Position numbers and translations under genes: made by a program. From the NCBI GenBank assembly GCA_019454045.1, contig SKCR01010147.1, forward strand, positions 558,001 to 622,000: a DNA stretch of 64,000 bases. The letters run 5' to 3'. Each line of letters starts with the position of its first letter. Position 1 is the first letter of the stretch. This document shows, piece after piece, positions 1 to 12,178 of the stretch. Source of the DNA: Zanthoxylum bungeanum (Eukaryota; Streptophyta; Magnoliopsida; Sapindales; Rutaceae). The notes under the pieces were generated by a model, which searched no databases, had not been told where the DNA came from, and was given only the letters and a program-made list of their open reading frames with translations.

Positions 1-20
1 TGGCGCCCACCGTGGGGCCC
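1..20 (+). other. LTR-retrotransposon primer-binding site (tRNA-Lys-like)
   Basis: The window opens with TGGCGCCCACCGTGGGGCC, which nearly matches the complement of the 3' end of plant tRNA-Lys. In plant Ty3/gypsy Tat elements this motif lies just inside the 5' LTR. The 5' LTR itself therefore lies just outside the window. The tRNA assignment is from memory. Confidence 0.7.
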
Positions 21-3000
21 TAGCGATTCATAGCATGTAAAGATCTTTCCATCTACGATCCTTTCAAACACCCCTACTTGTATGGCATCACGCGACGAGT
101 AAACTCAAAATCTTATGATCACCAAATTAGCCATCCTCCAAAGATAATCACAAACATTGGAACACATGTCTTCAACCTCCCAAAGGCCCGAGGCTACGGG
201 TCACACCAACAATCCTACCATTTGATCTAATCCATTAGGAGCATTCAAAAATACGGCAAGTGGAAATCCACCATCAAACGATTATCCACTTAATCACCAG
301 AAAAAACACCATGATTGTCCAACCGACCGATCACAACAAGTTATCTCCTCCATGCATAAGGAAATACAGGAGTTGGAAAGAGTGATTCTCTCTAGCCTAC
401 CCGGTGTCGGACTACCAGTGAACCAACACTTGGATCATTCTACACACTTCTACCAGTCGACCAGAGAATATCCTCATAAACCACAGTCATACTCCAATAA
501 ACCAATAAACTATGAAGGAGGATTACCATCACTTCCAGACTACGTGAAAGAAGTGATACCTTCTTCAGACGACGTTGAGATGATCCTCATCTCCTCCAGA
601 AGACATTAATAGATTGACAATAATTTTAGACTCAATTCGACCAGTCTCATGGACCTACATTGGGAACAAGGAGTGTTCCTTCAATGGAACCATTTTCCTT
701 ACCATTCACCTCATATGATGAAGCGATGCACTTGGCATAAGGAGATTGTCCTAATCGACAGTACCTGAATGAAGATTTGGCGAGGACATCTCAGTCAACA
801 TTACCAGGTATGACTTGCACTTTTTAAGAATCTCTCAGTCGACATTAGTAAAACGTGAGACTTATAATATGTATCATAGTTTGGGACTTGTTATAACTGT
901 CTCAGTCCATACTACACCATATAGCTTGAAAATTATTATGGGTGTCCCAGTCGATATCAATATGTGGCTTAGGACTTATAATAGATGTCATAGTTGGTAC
1001 CACCATTTATAGTATGAGACTTGCTATGGTGTCTCAGTCAACACTACAATTTACAACCTGATAATTGATAAAGAAATCACAGTCGACATTTGCAATGAGG
1101 CATAGGACTTGTTAGGGATGTCTCACTCGACATCAGTGTATTAGAGGATGTCCCAATTATCATTATTATATTTATAGCTGGTCATTTGCTTGAAATTCCA
1201 TTCGACACTCTACATGTGAGGCTTGTCACTTGTTCAAGATCTCATTTGACATGAGATGGAAGAAGTTCTAACTAGATAGTTGAGGTTCCATCCCACACGA
1301 CAAGAAAAAAACTACTACTTGGAGTCAGAAACACCACTCGACACTACAATAATGTAGTCACGGCTTAAGAATGATGCTCTAGATGAAGATACAACAAGTT
1401 GGCATTCCACCCGGCACTACGAGGATTTTATTTTGGCTCAAGGAAGATGCTCCAAATGAAGACAGATCATGGAGATGCTCCAATTAACACTTGTGAAGAT
1501 TCGCTATGAGGTGTCTCACTTAACATTGTGAGACAATATATTCATTTTGAAGAGAATACTCCACTCGAATAAAGTTCCCCACCACGTTCTGCTCATTTTA
1601 TAATAATACCCATCACACGACCCATTACCCCATGCGACAATAAGCAAACACACTCATTCTCGCACCAATCTCGGAAGTTCGTCGCCTCTAAATGCTTTAT
1701 CAAGGCATGTTTTCTCTCTTTCAGGGAGGGCTGAGCAGAGGCAGATGAGGGTGAAAGAGCGTGATCAGCTGATCTGCCACCCGCCGATTTCTTCCGGCTC
1801 AATGAACCACCTGGAGTTGCTTTGTTAGGGGTATTTCTAGTTCTCAAACTTCCATGATCTGAAAGAAGAGGGAGATTCGACTATTTAGTTTCTTTCTTTG
1901 ATTAATCAATTGGGCCTTAGAATAGATTGTCATCTCCGTTATACCTCGACTGGGTAACAGCTTGGGAATTGATCTGGATAGAAGAAGCAGCCTCAGACAG
2001 AGAACCGGAAATTGGCCATAATAAATTACCACTCGACAGAATACCACTTTAAATAGCAACCAAACGACCCACTTGCCATAGTTACCAAACGACACGAACC
2101 ATTTGTCTTGATCCCTTATAAATGGAGAATGAAAGAACATCGAAATCGGACCACATATCTTTCTCCCTGTTGACATGAGGCGTTTCGACTCATCTGGGCG
2201 TAGGATTCCATTCGACATGGTAAACACGAAGGCCTGATTTTGGCCCTTTGCGCGGAGACTAGTACTTGTCTTTTGCTTTTTGGTAGTCTCAGTGTGGCTT
2301 CATGCTTGTGTTGATCAATTTATCTTTATTCGACCATATATTCATATGAAAGCTTGGGCATAACTCTTGGGCTCAAAAGCTTTATTAATTTTCAAAGCCA
2401 CGAGTGTGCTTGCCTTGATAGTAGGCTGAGCTATATGCATAGAGTGGAGTTTGATAGTGACTGAGCTTTGTTTGGTCGCATGGCTTAATTTTGGAATAAT
2501 TAATTCCTTTTTGGGATTTGTTACCAGCTTTGTTCTTTTGTTTCTGTCCCGGTCCTTGTTTTCTTTTAATTTTCATGGTAGGATCCCATTCGACATGGTA
2601 GAAACTATTAGCAGATGTATGGTGTCTTCTTTTTGCTTATCTTATTACTTTCAACCTTGGGGCCTGTCATTGGTTCAGCCGACTGTAGAATAGCTTATTT
2701 ACTCTCTGTTGGATTTAGTCAGGTTTTGGGCTCTCATGAGCTTGAATGATTATTGGTTCGGAGCCTATTCTGTTGTTTTAGAGTAGTCGGCTTCATGGGC
2801 TTTTGTATTTTTGGACTTCGGTCTTTTTTTTGGCTCTGTTTCTAGCCCTTGCCCTCATATGGTATATTGGAGGGCCGTCAGAATAATCTCAGACCACAGC
2901 TAGATGGATCAACATTTGGGCCGACCAATAGAGCTTATTGATATAATTACTCAACAAATCCTACAGGCGACAAGTAGGAGTACTTGCTCCTCTTTACTTT

Positions 3001-3370
3001 CATTATTCGTGTTCTCCAAACTAGCAAGAAATATCATACGACATTCCATGAAGGCTCAGAAGACATTAAATGATAGTCGCCCTCTCGAGACAATAAAGAT
3101 AGAGTTTCATCACATGAAAGGTCCACTTGATAGTCCATTCGACAGTAATATCATGGACCTTCATCAAAGCTAATAGTATGAGAAGAAAAGACTCATGGAC
3201 CTTCTTCGGGTCTAGTAGAGTAAAGATCTACATTAGCTCATATTAATGAAGAATGAGGACCCCGTGGATCTTCATCACATATGAAGTGTGTAGACTCCCA
3301 TGAACCTTCATCAGGTATAGTGGAGTGTGTATACCCTCTTGGACCTTCATTGGGTCATGTAGAGTGTAAA

Positions 3371-3830
3371 TTGTAGACATGGTTTACACATGTCGTATGA
3401 CTTATATCATGAACCTTCATCTGGTTCAGTCGACCGGGGACAACCCTCATGGACTCATGTCGAGTCAAGTTTTTAGACATGGATTAACACATGTCGTATG
3501 ACTTATATCCTGAACATTCATCTGGTTCAATCGACCGGGGACAACCTCCATGGACTCATGTCGAGTCAAGTTTTAGACATGGATTAACACATGTCGTATG
3601 ACTTATATCCTGAACCTTCATCTGGTTCAGTCGACCGGGGACAACCCCCATGGACTCATGTCGAGTCAAGTTTTAGACATGGATTACACATGTCACATAA
3701 CTAATAATTTCCTGGTCTCATCAAGTCCAGTCGACCTGGGACATCTCTCATGGACTCGTGTCGAGTCAAGTCGTAGATATGGAGCACACATGTCGTGTGA
3801 CTTATAATCTGACATTCATCTGGTTCAATC
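3371..3830 (+). repeat. Tandem array, about 100-bp unit, 5 copies
   Basis: The core 'ACATGTCGTATGACTTAT' and its variants recur with starts near 3391, 3492, 3592, 3691 and 3791, a spacing of 99-101 bp. Each unit also contains 'TCGACCGGGGACAACC' and 'GGACTCATGTCGAGTCAAG'. The last copies are more diverged. The array lies in the 3' untranslated part of the LTR element. Confidence 0.9.
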
Positions 3831-4086
3831 GCTTGGGTACTTCCACAATGGCTCTGGTAGAGTCGAGTTCATTATCCCGACCATCATCTGGTTTGGTCGA
3901 CTGGGTACTTCCCCAATGGCTCTGGTAGAGTCAAGTTCATTAACCCGACCATCATCTGGTTCGGTCGATTAGGTACTTCCCCAATGGCTCTAATAGAGTC
4001 AAGTTCATTATCCCGACCATCATCTGGTTCGGTCGATTGGGTACTTCCCCAATAACTCTTGTAGAGTCAAGTTCATAAACTTGACA
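3815..4086 (+). repeat. Tandem array, 68-bp unit, 4 copies
   Basis: The motif 'GGGTACTTCC' recurs at 3835, 3903, 3971 and 4039, exactly 68 bp apart, with 'AGAGTCAAGTTCATTA' in each unit. It directly follows the 100-bp array and shares its 'CATCTGGTTC' and 'GGTCGA' segments, so the two arrays probably arose from one another by unit shortening. Confidence 0.9.
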
Positions 4087-4195
4087 TTCGTTTGGCTCAA
4101 TCAATAGGCAGCATCAACGCTCAAGTACACCTACGACACATGCGTCAAGTACTCTCAAAGCCAAGGACTCTTGACTTAGAGAGCAGGGGACAAAC

Positions 4196-4843
4196 TGTAT
4201 GGGCCAAATTTGGTCCAGGGGCAATTTTGTCCTTTTACTCTGAGCCCAAGCTTCTACCTCAAAAGGAAGCCCCGATGTTTAAAGTGTATAGAGGCCCAGA
4301 GGTTCACAAGCCCAGGCCCAATGAGATACCACGTGCTCAAAGCATAATCGGTTCTCACCCTACTTCAGTTCACATAACGCCCAGGCTCATAAATGTTATT
4401 CACAATCCATCTGTTTCAGCCTACAACGAAGTAATAGCTCCTCATTAATTCAGATGTTACCATAATCCAACGGACGATTAATCTAAGGCAATAAAGGCAC
4501 ACGTTACAAGAGCATGTATAAATAGGGAACAAGGCTCCAAGAGTTGGGGGGGCCAACTTCTAGCTCTCCTACTCACAACTTTGGGACATCCTCAAGCTCT
4601 CCACACCTCCGACTGACCGCCCTCACGGCACCCTACAAAGTTCAAGGTAGTATCCAACCTTTGACTTCCCACCATCTAACTCCTTAGTACCTTCACTGAC
4701 TTGAGCGTTGGAGTGCCCCCGACACCCACCACATCGGTGGGTAGTACTCCCGCTCACTCTACATCTTTATTTTGCAGGATCGCCAGTGCCCCCATCCTCA
4801 CAAAATCTCGATTGTAGACTTGGAGCGAAAATCAGCGTCTACA
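4196..4843 (+). mobile_element. 3' LTR of the Tat-like element
   Basis: The boundaries are approximate. A purine-rich 'GAGAGCAGGGGA' precedes a TG at about 4196, and the right end is 'GCGTCTACA' at 4843. A TATA motif (TATAAATAGGG, about 4516) and the 'CTTGAGCGTTGGAGTGCCC' and 'GGAGCGAAAATC' segments are typical of Tat-clade LTRs. The 5' partner LTR is outside the window. Confidence 0.65.
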
Positions 4844-5197
4844 GATATTGTCAAATACAATTATGCATTATTTTCATCATTTTAATAGGAATATATATTA
4901 TATACGTGCAATTTGTGTTAAACATGTCAACGTGATATATTTATATAAATTGATTTAAATTGACATTAAATATATTAACATGTCATTTATTTATATTCTG
5001 GTGTAAGGTTATGACTTTGATTGTTCAACATGATTATTAAATAAGTTAGTCATTGATATTCACCTAAGTAGACTTAGACTCCATTTGATATAACATTTTA
5101 AATAAGTTTTTTTTTTTAAAATAGAGTTTCTACTAATAACGTTTCTAGTCTACAAGTAATTTTTGTAAAAAAAAGTATTTAGTTGTTTAGTTATCAA
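4844..5197. other. AT-rich spacer
   Basis: AT-rich sequence between the LTR element and a SINE. I see no gene, RNA gene or clear element here. Confidence 0.6.
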
Positions 5198-5370
5198 TGT
5201 AATATTTCGTGGTGTAGGACTCAGGATCACATATTGAAATCTTGAATTCGAATCCAGAGAATATGTTATAATCGGAGATAAACGATTATAATTACTTGAT
5301 TTAAACTCAAAATGAGTGGTTTAGCGATAAAATTTCTTAACGATTTAAAAAAAAAATTATTGTGATATTT
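5198..5370 (+). mobile_element. tRNA-derived SINE just upstream of SDG40
   Basis: The body at about 5208-5360 has a pol III B-box-like 'TTGAATTCGAATCC' and ends in an A-run. It is flanked by TGTAATATTT (5198-5207) and TGTGATATTT (5361-5370), a 10-bp target duplication with one mismatch. It shares its head ('GTGTAGG.CTCAGGATC') and tail ('GTGGTTTAGC') with the SINE at 29901-30081, so both belong to one family. Confidence 0.65.
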
Positions 5371-5425
5371 TCCGATAACATTGAAGGCAAACCCTGGTGA
5401 GAAGATTCAACACACTGAAACTGAG

Positions 5426-8400
5426 ATGGAAGAAGAAGAAAAAAGCCTTGAAAACTTACTGAAATGGGCGGCAGATATCGGAATAACAGACTCTACAAAT
5501 GAAAACCCTTTTCACAGTCACCACTGTTTGGGCCATTCGCTTACCGTCTCTCATTTCCCTGAAGGCGGGTGAGTGATTACTTCCAATTCCTTCACATATT
5601 ATATATTGAAACAGAAATTATCATATTCTTAATTATTATTTTTATTTCTTTTATAGGAGAGGATTGGGTGCCGCGAGAGATCTTACAAAAGGTGAATTGA
5701 TTCTCAAAGTCCCAAAAACAGCATTATTTACTGCAGAATGTTTATTGGAAAATGATCAGAAGCTTTCTCTTGCTGTTAATGGACATCGCCTCCTCTCCCC
5801 TTCACAGGTTTTTATTTTATAGAACTGGGATTTTATTTATTTGTTTGTTTGTTTTGGGGGTTTGGTTTCTTATTATTAAGTGTTCAATTTTGCAGATATT
5901 GATTGTGTGTTTATTATATGAAGTGGGTAAAGGAAAGAGTTCATGGTGGTATCCTTATCTAATGCTATTGCCTCGTAGTTATGAGATGCTTGCGACTTTT
6001 GGTCCATTTGAGAAGCAAGCACTTCAAGTTCAGTTTCTTGTTATACATTTTGGTTTATTTGTTATTTGGTTATTTGGAAGTAATTATGTTAGTTGTTAGC
6101 TTCTCTGATTCTAGAATCCTTCATGATATCTTAGGTGGATTATGCCATCTGGGCTGCGGAGAAGGCTGTGTTAAAAGCTGAATCTGAGTGGAAGCAAGCT
6201 GTTAGACTAATGGAAGAACTTAAGCTTAAGCCTCAATTGCTCTCTTTTAAGGCGTGGCTTTGGGCTTCTGCAACTGTAAGAATATTCATTTAGTTAATTG
6301 ATGTAGAACCGCACATTTCGAAGTTTTCTTTGTATTCAGGAATGGTTAAACCTTAGGATGCCAGAAATGATACTTGGTGGTTGCTTGATTTAACTATAAG
6401 TCAAATAATTGTATTACAAATTTTATCATGTTTACAGGTTTCCACTCGGACGATGCATATATCATGGGATGAAGCTGGATGTTTATGTCCTGTGGGAGAT
6501 TTATTTAACTATGCTGCACCTGGAGAAGAGTCAATTGGCTTTGAAAATGTTGAAGGTTGGATGCATTCCTCTCATTTGCCCAAGGGGAATTCTACAGATG
6601 TCTTAGATTCTGAGAAACTCAATGCTCACCTGAACAGGTTAACGGATGGTGGATTCGATGAAGATGTTAATTCTTACTGTTTTTATGCTAGGAACAATTA
6701 TAAAAAGGGAGATCAGGTAGAGCAAATTTCTTTGACTTTTTTCAAAATTGTATGTGTGATAGCTTTCTTATGGTTTCTTTTTCCTTTATCTTGTCATCCT
6801 TATTATTTTGTTTCTGCATTTTGTTAAGAACAAAAATTTTGGAATGAATTCGCTAGCTTTTGATCCTATGCATAAGAAGATGCTGGCAGAGTTGACTTGT
6901 GATTGAAAATTTTAAAATGAACTACTTATTAGTAAATTCTATGGCGCCCTTTGAACTACATAATTACTTTTAAGTAATTTTGTGTAGTGTGGCAAATTAA
7001 TCTAAAATTTGTAATAGTTTAGGTTTATCCATGCTTTTCTTATATCACACTACGAGGACTTGTCAAAAGCTGACTTAAGAAAAAATTCTGAGTGCTGATC
7101 CATATTTGGATCCTTTAGTATGCCATAGATTATTATTTCGTTTGATCAAAACCTCATTGAGCTTGTTCTTATTAGGTTTGATTCTGATTTATCTGTTGAA
7201 TAAATAGCATTGTTGTCATAATTCAGTCTTGCTTACGTTCATTTAATCATTTCACTTGTACTTTATGCAATTTATTTTGATTTGTTGATCAAAACAAATG
7301 ATGCTAACTGATACTTTGAGGTATAGTCTATTCTTACAAAGAAATATTAGATACATAACATGCTATATCTTTACTTCCTTTTGAAGGTTTATCTTGAATG
7401 TCGTGGTTATGCTTGATGAAAGCTTCAGACTTTTCATGAATGATTAGTGTTTGATTTGTTTTCTTTAAGAAAAATTACATTTACTTGCTACTTAGGTTTA
7501 TTATTTGTGTTTAGTCAACTAATTTATGTGAGAAATGCAATCTAAAAAGAGAATTATAATTTATTTTGTTTATATAAGTGAATGATATATTTAACCTATT
7601 GTGATATTCCAAGCCAGTTAAATAAGGTTGTAACATTGTTGGAAAGGTGCTTAAACTTGAAGCCTTAAACCATGGGAAGGGTGCACATATATTTTGGGTT
7701 AAAGATGATTTAATCCTAATTCATAAAACCGTTGTCGATGAATGGTCAAGTTTTTTCTTCTCGGTTTTCGTATGACATTGCCGTCAATTTAAGCTTCCAC
7801 AATACATACTTTCAGGTTTATATTTGATCAACTTCCAGTGATTTATAACGATATATCTCTTTGAAGAGCTTCACGTCTTTTAGGATGTTGCAATATTTAA
7901 GAAGGTTTTAGATAATTGAAAGAACTTGCTGTTATAGCAAGAGTAATAATGAGTAATTCTATTTCTTGGAAGTAACCTGCTCTTTTCAGCTGTAGAGCAC
8001 TCTCTTTGAAATTTTTTGTAGTACTTCTTACACAGAGATTGTTTTTTTTTTTTTAAAAACTCCTAAGCATCATCTTATTATCTTAGAAACGATCCTGGTA
8101 ACAAAATGTGGCCTTTTCTTGTGTAGTTATGTAGTCCTAAATTATCCTAATTTAATTTGAATCTGATACAAATCTTAATTGTTGGTACTGTTTGGGCATA
8201 AAACTATATGAAGTTTGAAAGGCATTTGGGCATTTATTGTGACACTGTTATCTGTTACGTAATTGTTTTTGTCAATGGGCATGATGAAGGTACATGGGAT
8301 GGGATTAAATTGGTGCCTTGTTATCTGCAGGTTCTCTTAAGTTATGGAACTTACACAAATTTGGAGCTCCTTGAACACTACGGGTTTCTTTTAAATGAAA

Positions 8401-8975
8401 ATCCAAATGACAAGGTTTTTATATCCTTGGAACCGGGCATGTATTCCTGTTGTTCATGGCCCAAGGAATCACAGTACATTGACCAAAATTGTAAGCCATC
8501 ATTTGCTCTCCTCTCTGCTTTGAGGTTATGGATGACACCAGCAAACCAGCGGAGATTGGTTGGACACCTCGCTTATTCAGGATGTCAACTTTCAGTGAAC
8601 AATGAGGTATCCGTCATGAAATGGATATCAAATAGCTGCCGTGTTATGCTGAACAATTTCGCTACTTCAATAGAGGAAGACAGCTCGTTGCTGTCTGCCA
8701 TTGACAAAATCCAAGATATCAATACTGCTACGGAAATGAAAAATGTACTCTCAGTTTTCGGAGGTGAGGTTTGCACATTCTTAGAAAACCATGGTCCGCA
8801 AAGTGGAAAGACCGGTACTGAGTTATCATTATCTAGGAGGACTAAATTGTCGATACAGAGGTGGAAATTAGCAGTTGAATGGCGACTTAGATATAAGAAA
8901 ACTCTCTCTGACTGCATTGCTTATTGTGATTATATAGTGAATTCTATCCATGTTTCGACTGTGAGAACTAAGTAG
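5426..8975 (+). CDS. SDG40: SET-domain protein lysine methyltransferase, SDG40/SETD4-like
   Basis: Exons 5426-5568, 5657-5807, 5896-6027, 6135-6275, 6438-6716 and 8331-8975 join in frame into 496 aa; all introns are GT-AG and the last is 1.6 kb. The family consists of SET-domain lysine methyltransferases with a RuBisCO-LSMT-type substrate-binding C-terminus. In the sequence, the SET core starts with GGRGLGAAR (47-55). DLFNYAAPG (210-218) occupies the place of the usual NH(S/C) motif, and LSYGTYTN (285-292) with HYGF (298-301) forms the cofactor and catalytic Tyr region. The SET domain carries the large insertion normal for this class, and residues 310-496 form the helical binding region. The open frame extends upstream to about 5381 without an ATG, so 5426 is the first usable start. 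Its substrate is unknown to me. The name rests on remembered similarity to Arabidopsis SDG40 and on length. Confidence 0.85.
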
Positions 8976-9430
8976 CTTGAATGTAACATCTTTGTTTAGG
9001 AGTAAATTTTATTTGCATGGCCATTTTATATATCAATCTAATTAAGATTGACAGAAATAGTAGTTATTTTATCCTTATCCCATGGCCACAAAAAAGTACT
9101 ATTTTTATTTTTATTTTTATTTTTAGTAATTAATCATTGATTTGGGTGAATGTATCAAATCAAGTGAGGTCGAGAAGATCTAAGTGACATGGATAGTAAG
9201 TTGACATGACACCGAAGAAACAAAATAATACCATGGGAAATCCGGTCCACATATATAAAATCCAATTTGTTTTTAATGAAAATTTAGGATAACCATTATA
9301 TGAAGTTAATATGAGTGAAGAATTGCTTACTCACTTTGCATTTTCTTCACCTTTTTATATATTTTATTAATGGATTTTCAGGTAACATTTTGCACAGATA
9401 GAGTTTCTTCTTCAAGAGTAACACTTCCTT
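8976..9430. other. Downstream region of SDG40
   Basis: Probable 3' UTR followed by AT-rich spacer. No further gene is visible. Confidence 0.5.
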
Positions 9431-9512
9431 TTCTCAATTAGTACTAATAAGTTCAATCATAATATTACGGGAAAAGTATAAAAAAAAAAAAAAGGAAAAA
9501 CCCACCTTAAGG

Positions 9513-9652
9513 CCCATGTACTCTCAATGTTTTTTATATTACACCAATGTACTAAATTTTCTACACATTGCACCCATGTATTCTCAATGTTTTTTACATT
9601 GCACCCATGTACTAAATTTTCTACACATTGCACCCCTGCACTCTCAAAAAAT
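9513..9652 (+). repeat. Tandem repeat, 60-bp unit, about 2.3 copies
   Basis: The motif 'CCCATGTA.TCTCAATG' starts at 9513 and 9573, with a partial copy at 9633. 'ACTAAATTTTCTACACATTG' recurs between them. Apparent open frames on both strands here are repeat artefacts. Confidence 0.85.
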
Positions 9653-9726
9653 TGACATTCCACCCTTATTTTACGGCAAGTTAACAGAGTTGAGAAATAT
9701 TCTGACATCACCCACCCTTATTTTGA

Positions 9727-9776
9727 ATTGGACCGAGCAAATTTTTTTACTTTGAAGTTATGCTAGGGCGCATAAA
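9727..9776 (-). repeat. Dispersed repeat, inverted copy of 28421-28474
   Basis: About 48 bases here, including TTGGACCGAGCAAATTTTTT, are the reverse complement of 28421-28474 with about one mismatch (GCTAGGG against GTTAGGG). The two sites belong to the same unidentified dispersed repeat. Confidence 0.8.
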
Positions 9777-9992
9777 TATTATGCTCCTTCTGATACATTC
9801 AAAAATCCAACTAATTTATTGCAAAAATTAGATCAAAACTACGATCTTGGAGTGTTATTAATGAACAACAAAAAACAAACAAAGATGCTTCACGGTTATC
9901 AGACATCATTCCTAAAGAACGACAACGAGTATTACATGTCATGCGTGCACATTTATAACAAACACTCATTTTTTAGCTCTTCTCTTTTTAGC

Positions 9993-12046
9993 TGATGAGT
10001 GGAAATTATATCAATATTTACCGCCCCTTTTACTAATATTTTGTTTAGTTTCTCGGGTTTGATGAACGTTTTGATATATTTTAGTTTATTTTGCAGATAA
10101 AATAATATTGGGACTTAATAAAATCATTTAGGACGAAATATGGGTCAAATAAGGGCAATTATTGGACTTGATATTTTAATTTTGGAGATTGGAAACTTGA
10201 AAGGGCGTTTTAACGAAGTGCAGTTTTGGAAATTCCAGTTTTGCGCATCTGTCGTATTTTGGGCATAACTTTTCACTCAGATATCGGATTGCGCTGATTC
10301 AAGTGCCAGATTAAAGAAGACTCGAAGATCTATAACTTTGAAAGACAAAATAATTTCGAATTCTGAAGATTTCATGACCTAAATTGATGAACCATCCAGA
10401 AGTGTGTGATGTGTAATTATTAAAGTCATTATCAATCATTTTCAAAGCAAAATATAAATTAATAAATAATTAATAAAAATGATCAAATCACCACCAAACA
10501 AGATAAGCAATTAGTGGAGCAATTATGGATTTGGTGGAGTAATTAGTGGAGAAATTAATAATGGATTTGGTGGAAAATTTGATGGATGATTTGATGGAGG
10601 CAAAATTTTGCCTATAAATACCAAGTCATTTCATTTGTAAAATTCATACTTTCTTCTTTGAAAATTCCTAATGAATAAATAAGAAGATTGTATCTTGTTT
10701 GTTTATTTACAGCTTCCAGTAATTAATTTCCGCTTTCGCACTTTCTTTTCTTTATTTTTTCAGTTTTTACTTTTCGCAATTTACTTTTACGCACAAACAT
10801 TTTCCTTCTTTACTTTTGCAGTTTTTATTTTTCAAGCAATGAGGAGGTAACTCCCCCTTGCTGGGGTAAAAGGTAAAGCTTTTATTATTGCTATCTAGAT
10901 TAATCTCCCTTAAAAATAATATATTCACTATTTAAAATTTGACTTAAAAAGGATACCGCTATATTGGTCGGTTGGTAATTTAATTTTAATATGGTTTAAA
11001 CCTGACTAATCAAGGATACCGCCAGATTGGTCGGTTGGTAATTTAATTTTGGTTCCGCCTTTATGGCTGGTTTATGGACAATATTACCGCCTTAATGGCT
11101 GGTTGGACTTAATTTGACTTAATCAGGATACCGCCAGATTGGTCGGTTGGTAATATTATCACGAGTTTATATATTATTTTATGGGAGATATCTAAATTAG
11201 TAGTAGTAAAAGTAATTCCTTTTACCTTAGCATTTTATTTTATTGTAATTTACTTTTCAGTATTTACTTTACCGCATTTTTACTATTTTCAAGTTTTTAC
11301 TAGCCCTAGTTATGTGTTGTAACTAAATTAGTTATCTGGGGTTGTGATGAAATCCAATATCACCATTTTATAAGGGTTAGATTATAGATTGGGTAATATA
11401 AAGATTTATTTATTGAATCTTAAACTTAATGCTTTTTCATTAACTGGTCATTAATAAAATTGATCTGGTAAATCTAAAATGAACTAGACATAGGGATTTT
11501 AGGTTTCAGCCTTAGACTCAATAGCCCACGATCTTCCTTGAGGATAGATAACCCTTTAATAGATTTTCTTACAGGATATGAATATACCTGTCGGGCGGGG
11601 GTAGCCATAATTGGAACTTAAACTTAATGAATCCATATAATTTGGTTGACATAGACATATGGTTCAATTGGGTTAAACTGGGTATTTGTGTCTGACTATC
11701 GACAGAGGCTTACACATAATTTAGTGTTCCAGGTTAATAAATCAATATGTTACCCAACTTTAAGATAACCACTTCATCTTTAAAATGATATTGGAAGAAA
11801 TCACAACCCTAGATAGTTTTTAATATTGAATTTTCTTAAAACCTATTTTCGACAATTTTATTTACTTGTTTTTTTTAAATTAGAATCGTCACCATTTCAA
11901 ATCAATCAATCAACTTGTTAGATATTAGTAATCATTTGACCTCATAAAATTAATAGTTTAGATATTAAGTCCTCGTGGGATCGATATTTTTATACTACTT
12001 GAACGATACGTGCGCTTGCGTTATACGTGTGTGTTTACGCCGATCA
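9993..12046 (+). mobile_element. 5' LTR of an Athila-like Ty3/gypsy element
   Basis: The LTR runs from TGATGAGTGG to CGATCA, 2054 bp, and is followed six bases later by a primer-binding site. It is homologous to the solo LTR at 12664-13926: both share 'GATATGAATATACCTG', 'AGAGGCTT' and the 'GTGCGCTTGCGT' end. Inside are three copies of a unit with 'GGATACCGCCAGATTGGTCG' (10951, 11014, 11126). No 3' LTR partner follows. Confidence 0.8.
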
Positions 12047-12052
12047 AGTTTT

Positions 12053-12070
12053 TGGCGCCGTTGCCGGGGA
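12053..12070 (+). other. Primer-binding site, tRNA-Asp type
   Basis: TGGCGCCGTTGCCGGGGA matches the complement of the plant tRNA-Asp 3' end as I remember it. This primer is typical of Athila-group elements. Confidence 0.8.
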
Positions 12071-12178
12071 CTTATTTATCTTTTACTATTAGTTTAGGGG
12101 TTAGATACCTTTACTTATATCTAATTTCTTTTTACTTATTGTCGTTGTTTTCTTGTGTTTCAGGTTCTCAGAAACTAC

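Larger units (their letters stand above)
1..4843 (+). mobile_element. Non-coding Tat-like LTR retrotransposon (LARD-like), 5' LTR cut off by the window edge
   Basis: The segment runs from the primer-binding site at the window start to an LTR ending at about 4843. In between there is no recognisable gag, protease, RT or integrase; the longest open frames are about 130 codons and look like nothing known. The sequence from 640 to 1600 consists of diverged short repeats sharing a 'CAGTCGACATT'-like core. Two ordered tandem arrays lie just before the 3' LTR, as is usual in Tat-clade 3' untranslated regions. The element is best read as a large retrotransposon derivative needing proteins from another element. 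The outer target-site duplication cannot be tested because the left end is missing. Confidence 0.65.

Noticed and set aside
1593..2227. Two minus-strand open frames of 84 and 127 codons
   Set aside because: They lie inside the non-coding LTR element, have no recognisable domain and overlap repeat sequence; chance frames are the simpler reading.
8208..8330. Upstream extension of the last SDG40 open frame
   Set aside because: The frame continues into the intron; the TTATCTGCAG acceptor at 8330 and the family SET motif fix the exon start at 8331.
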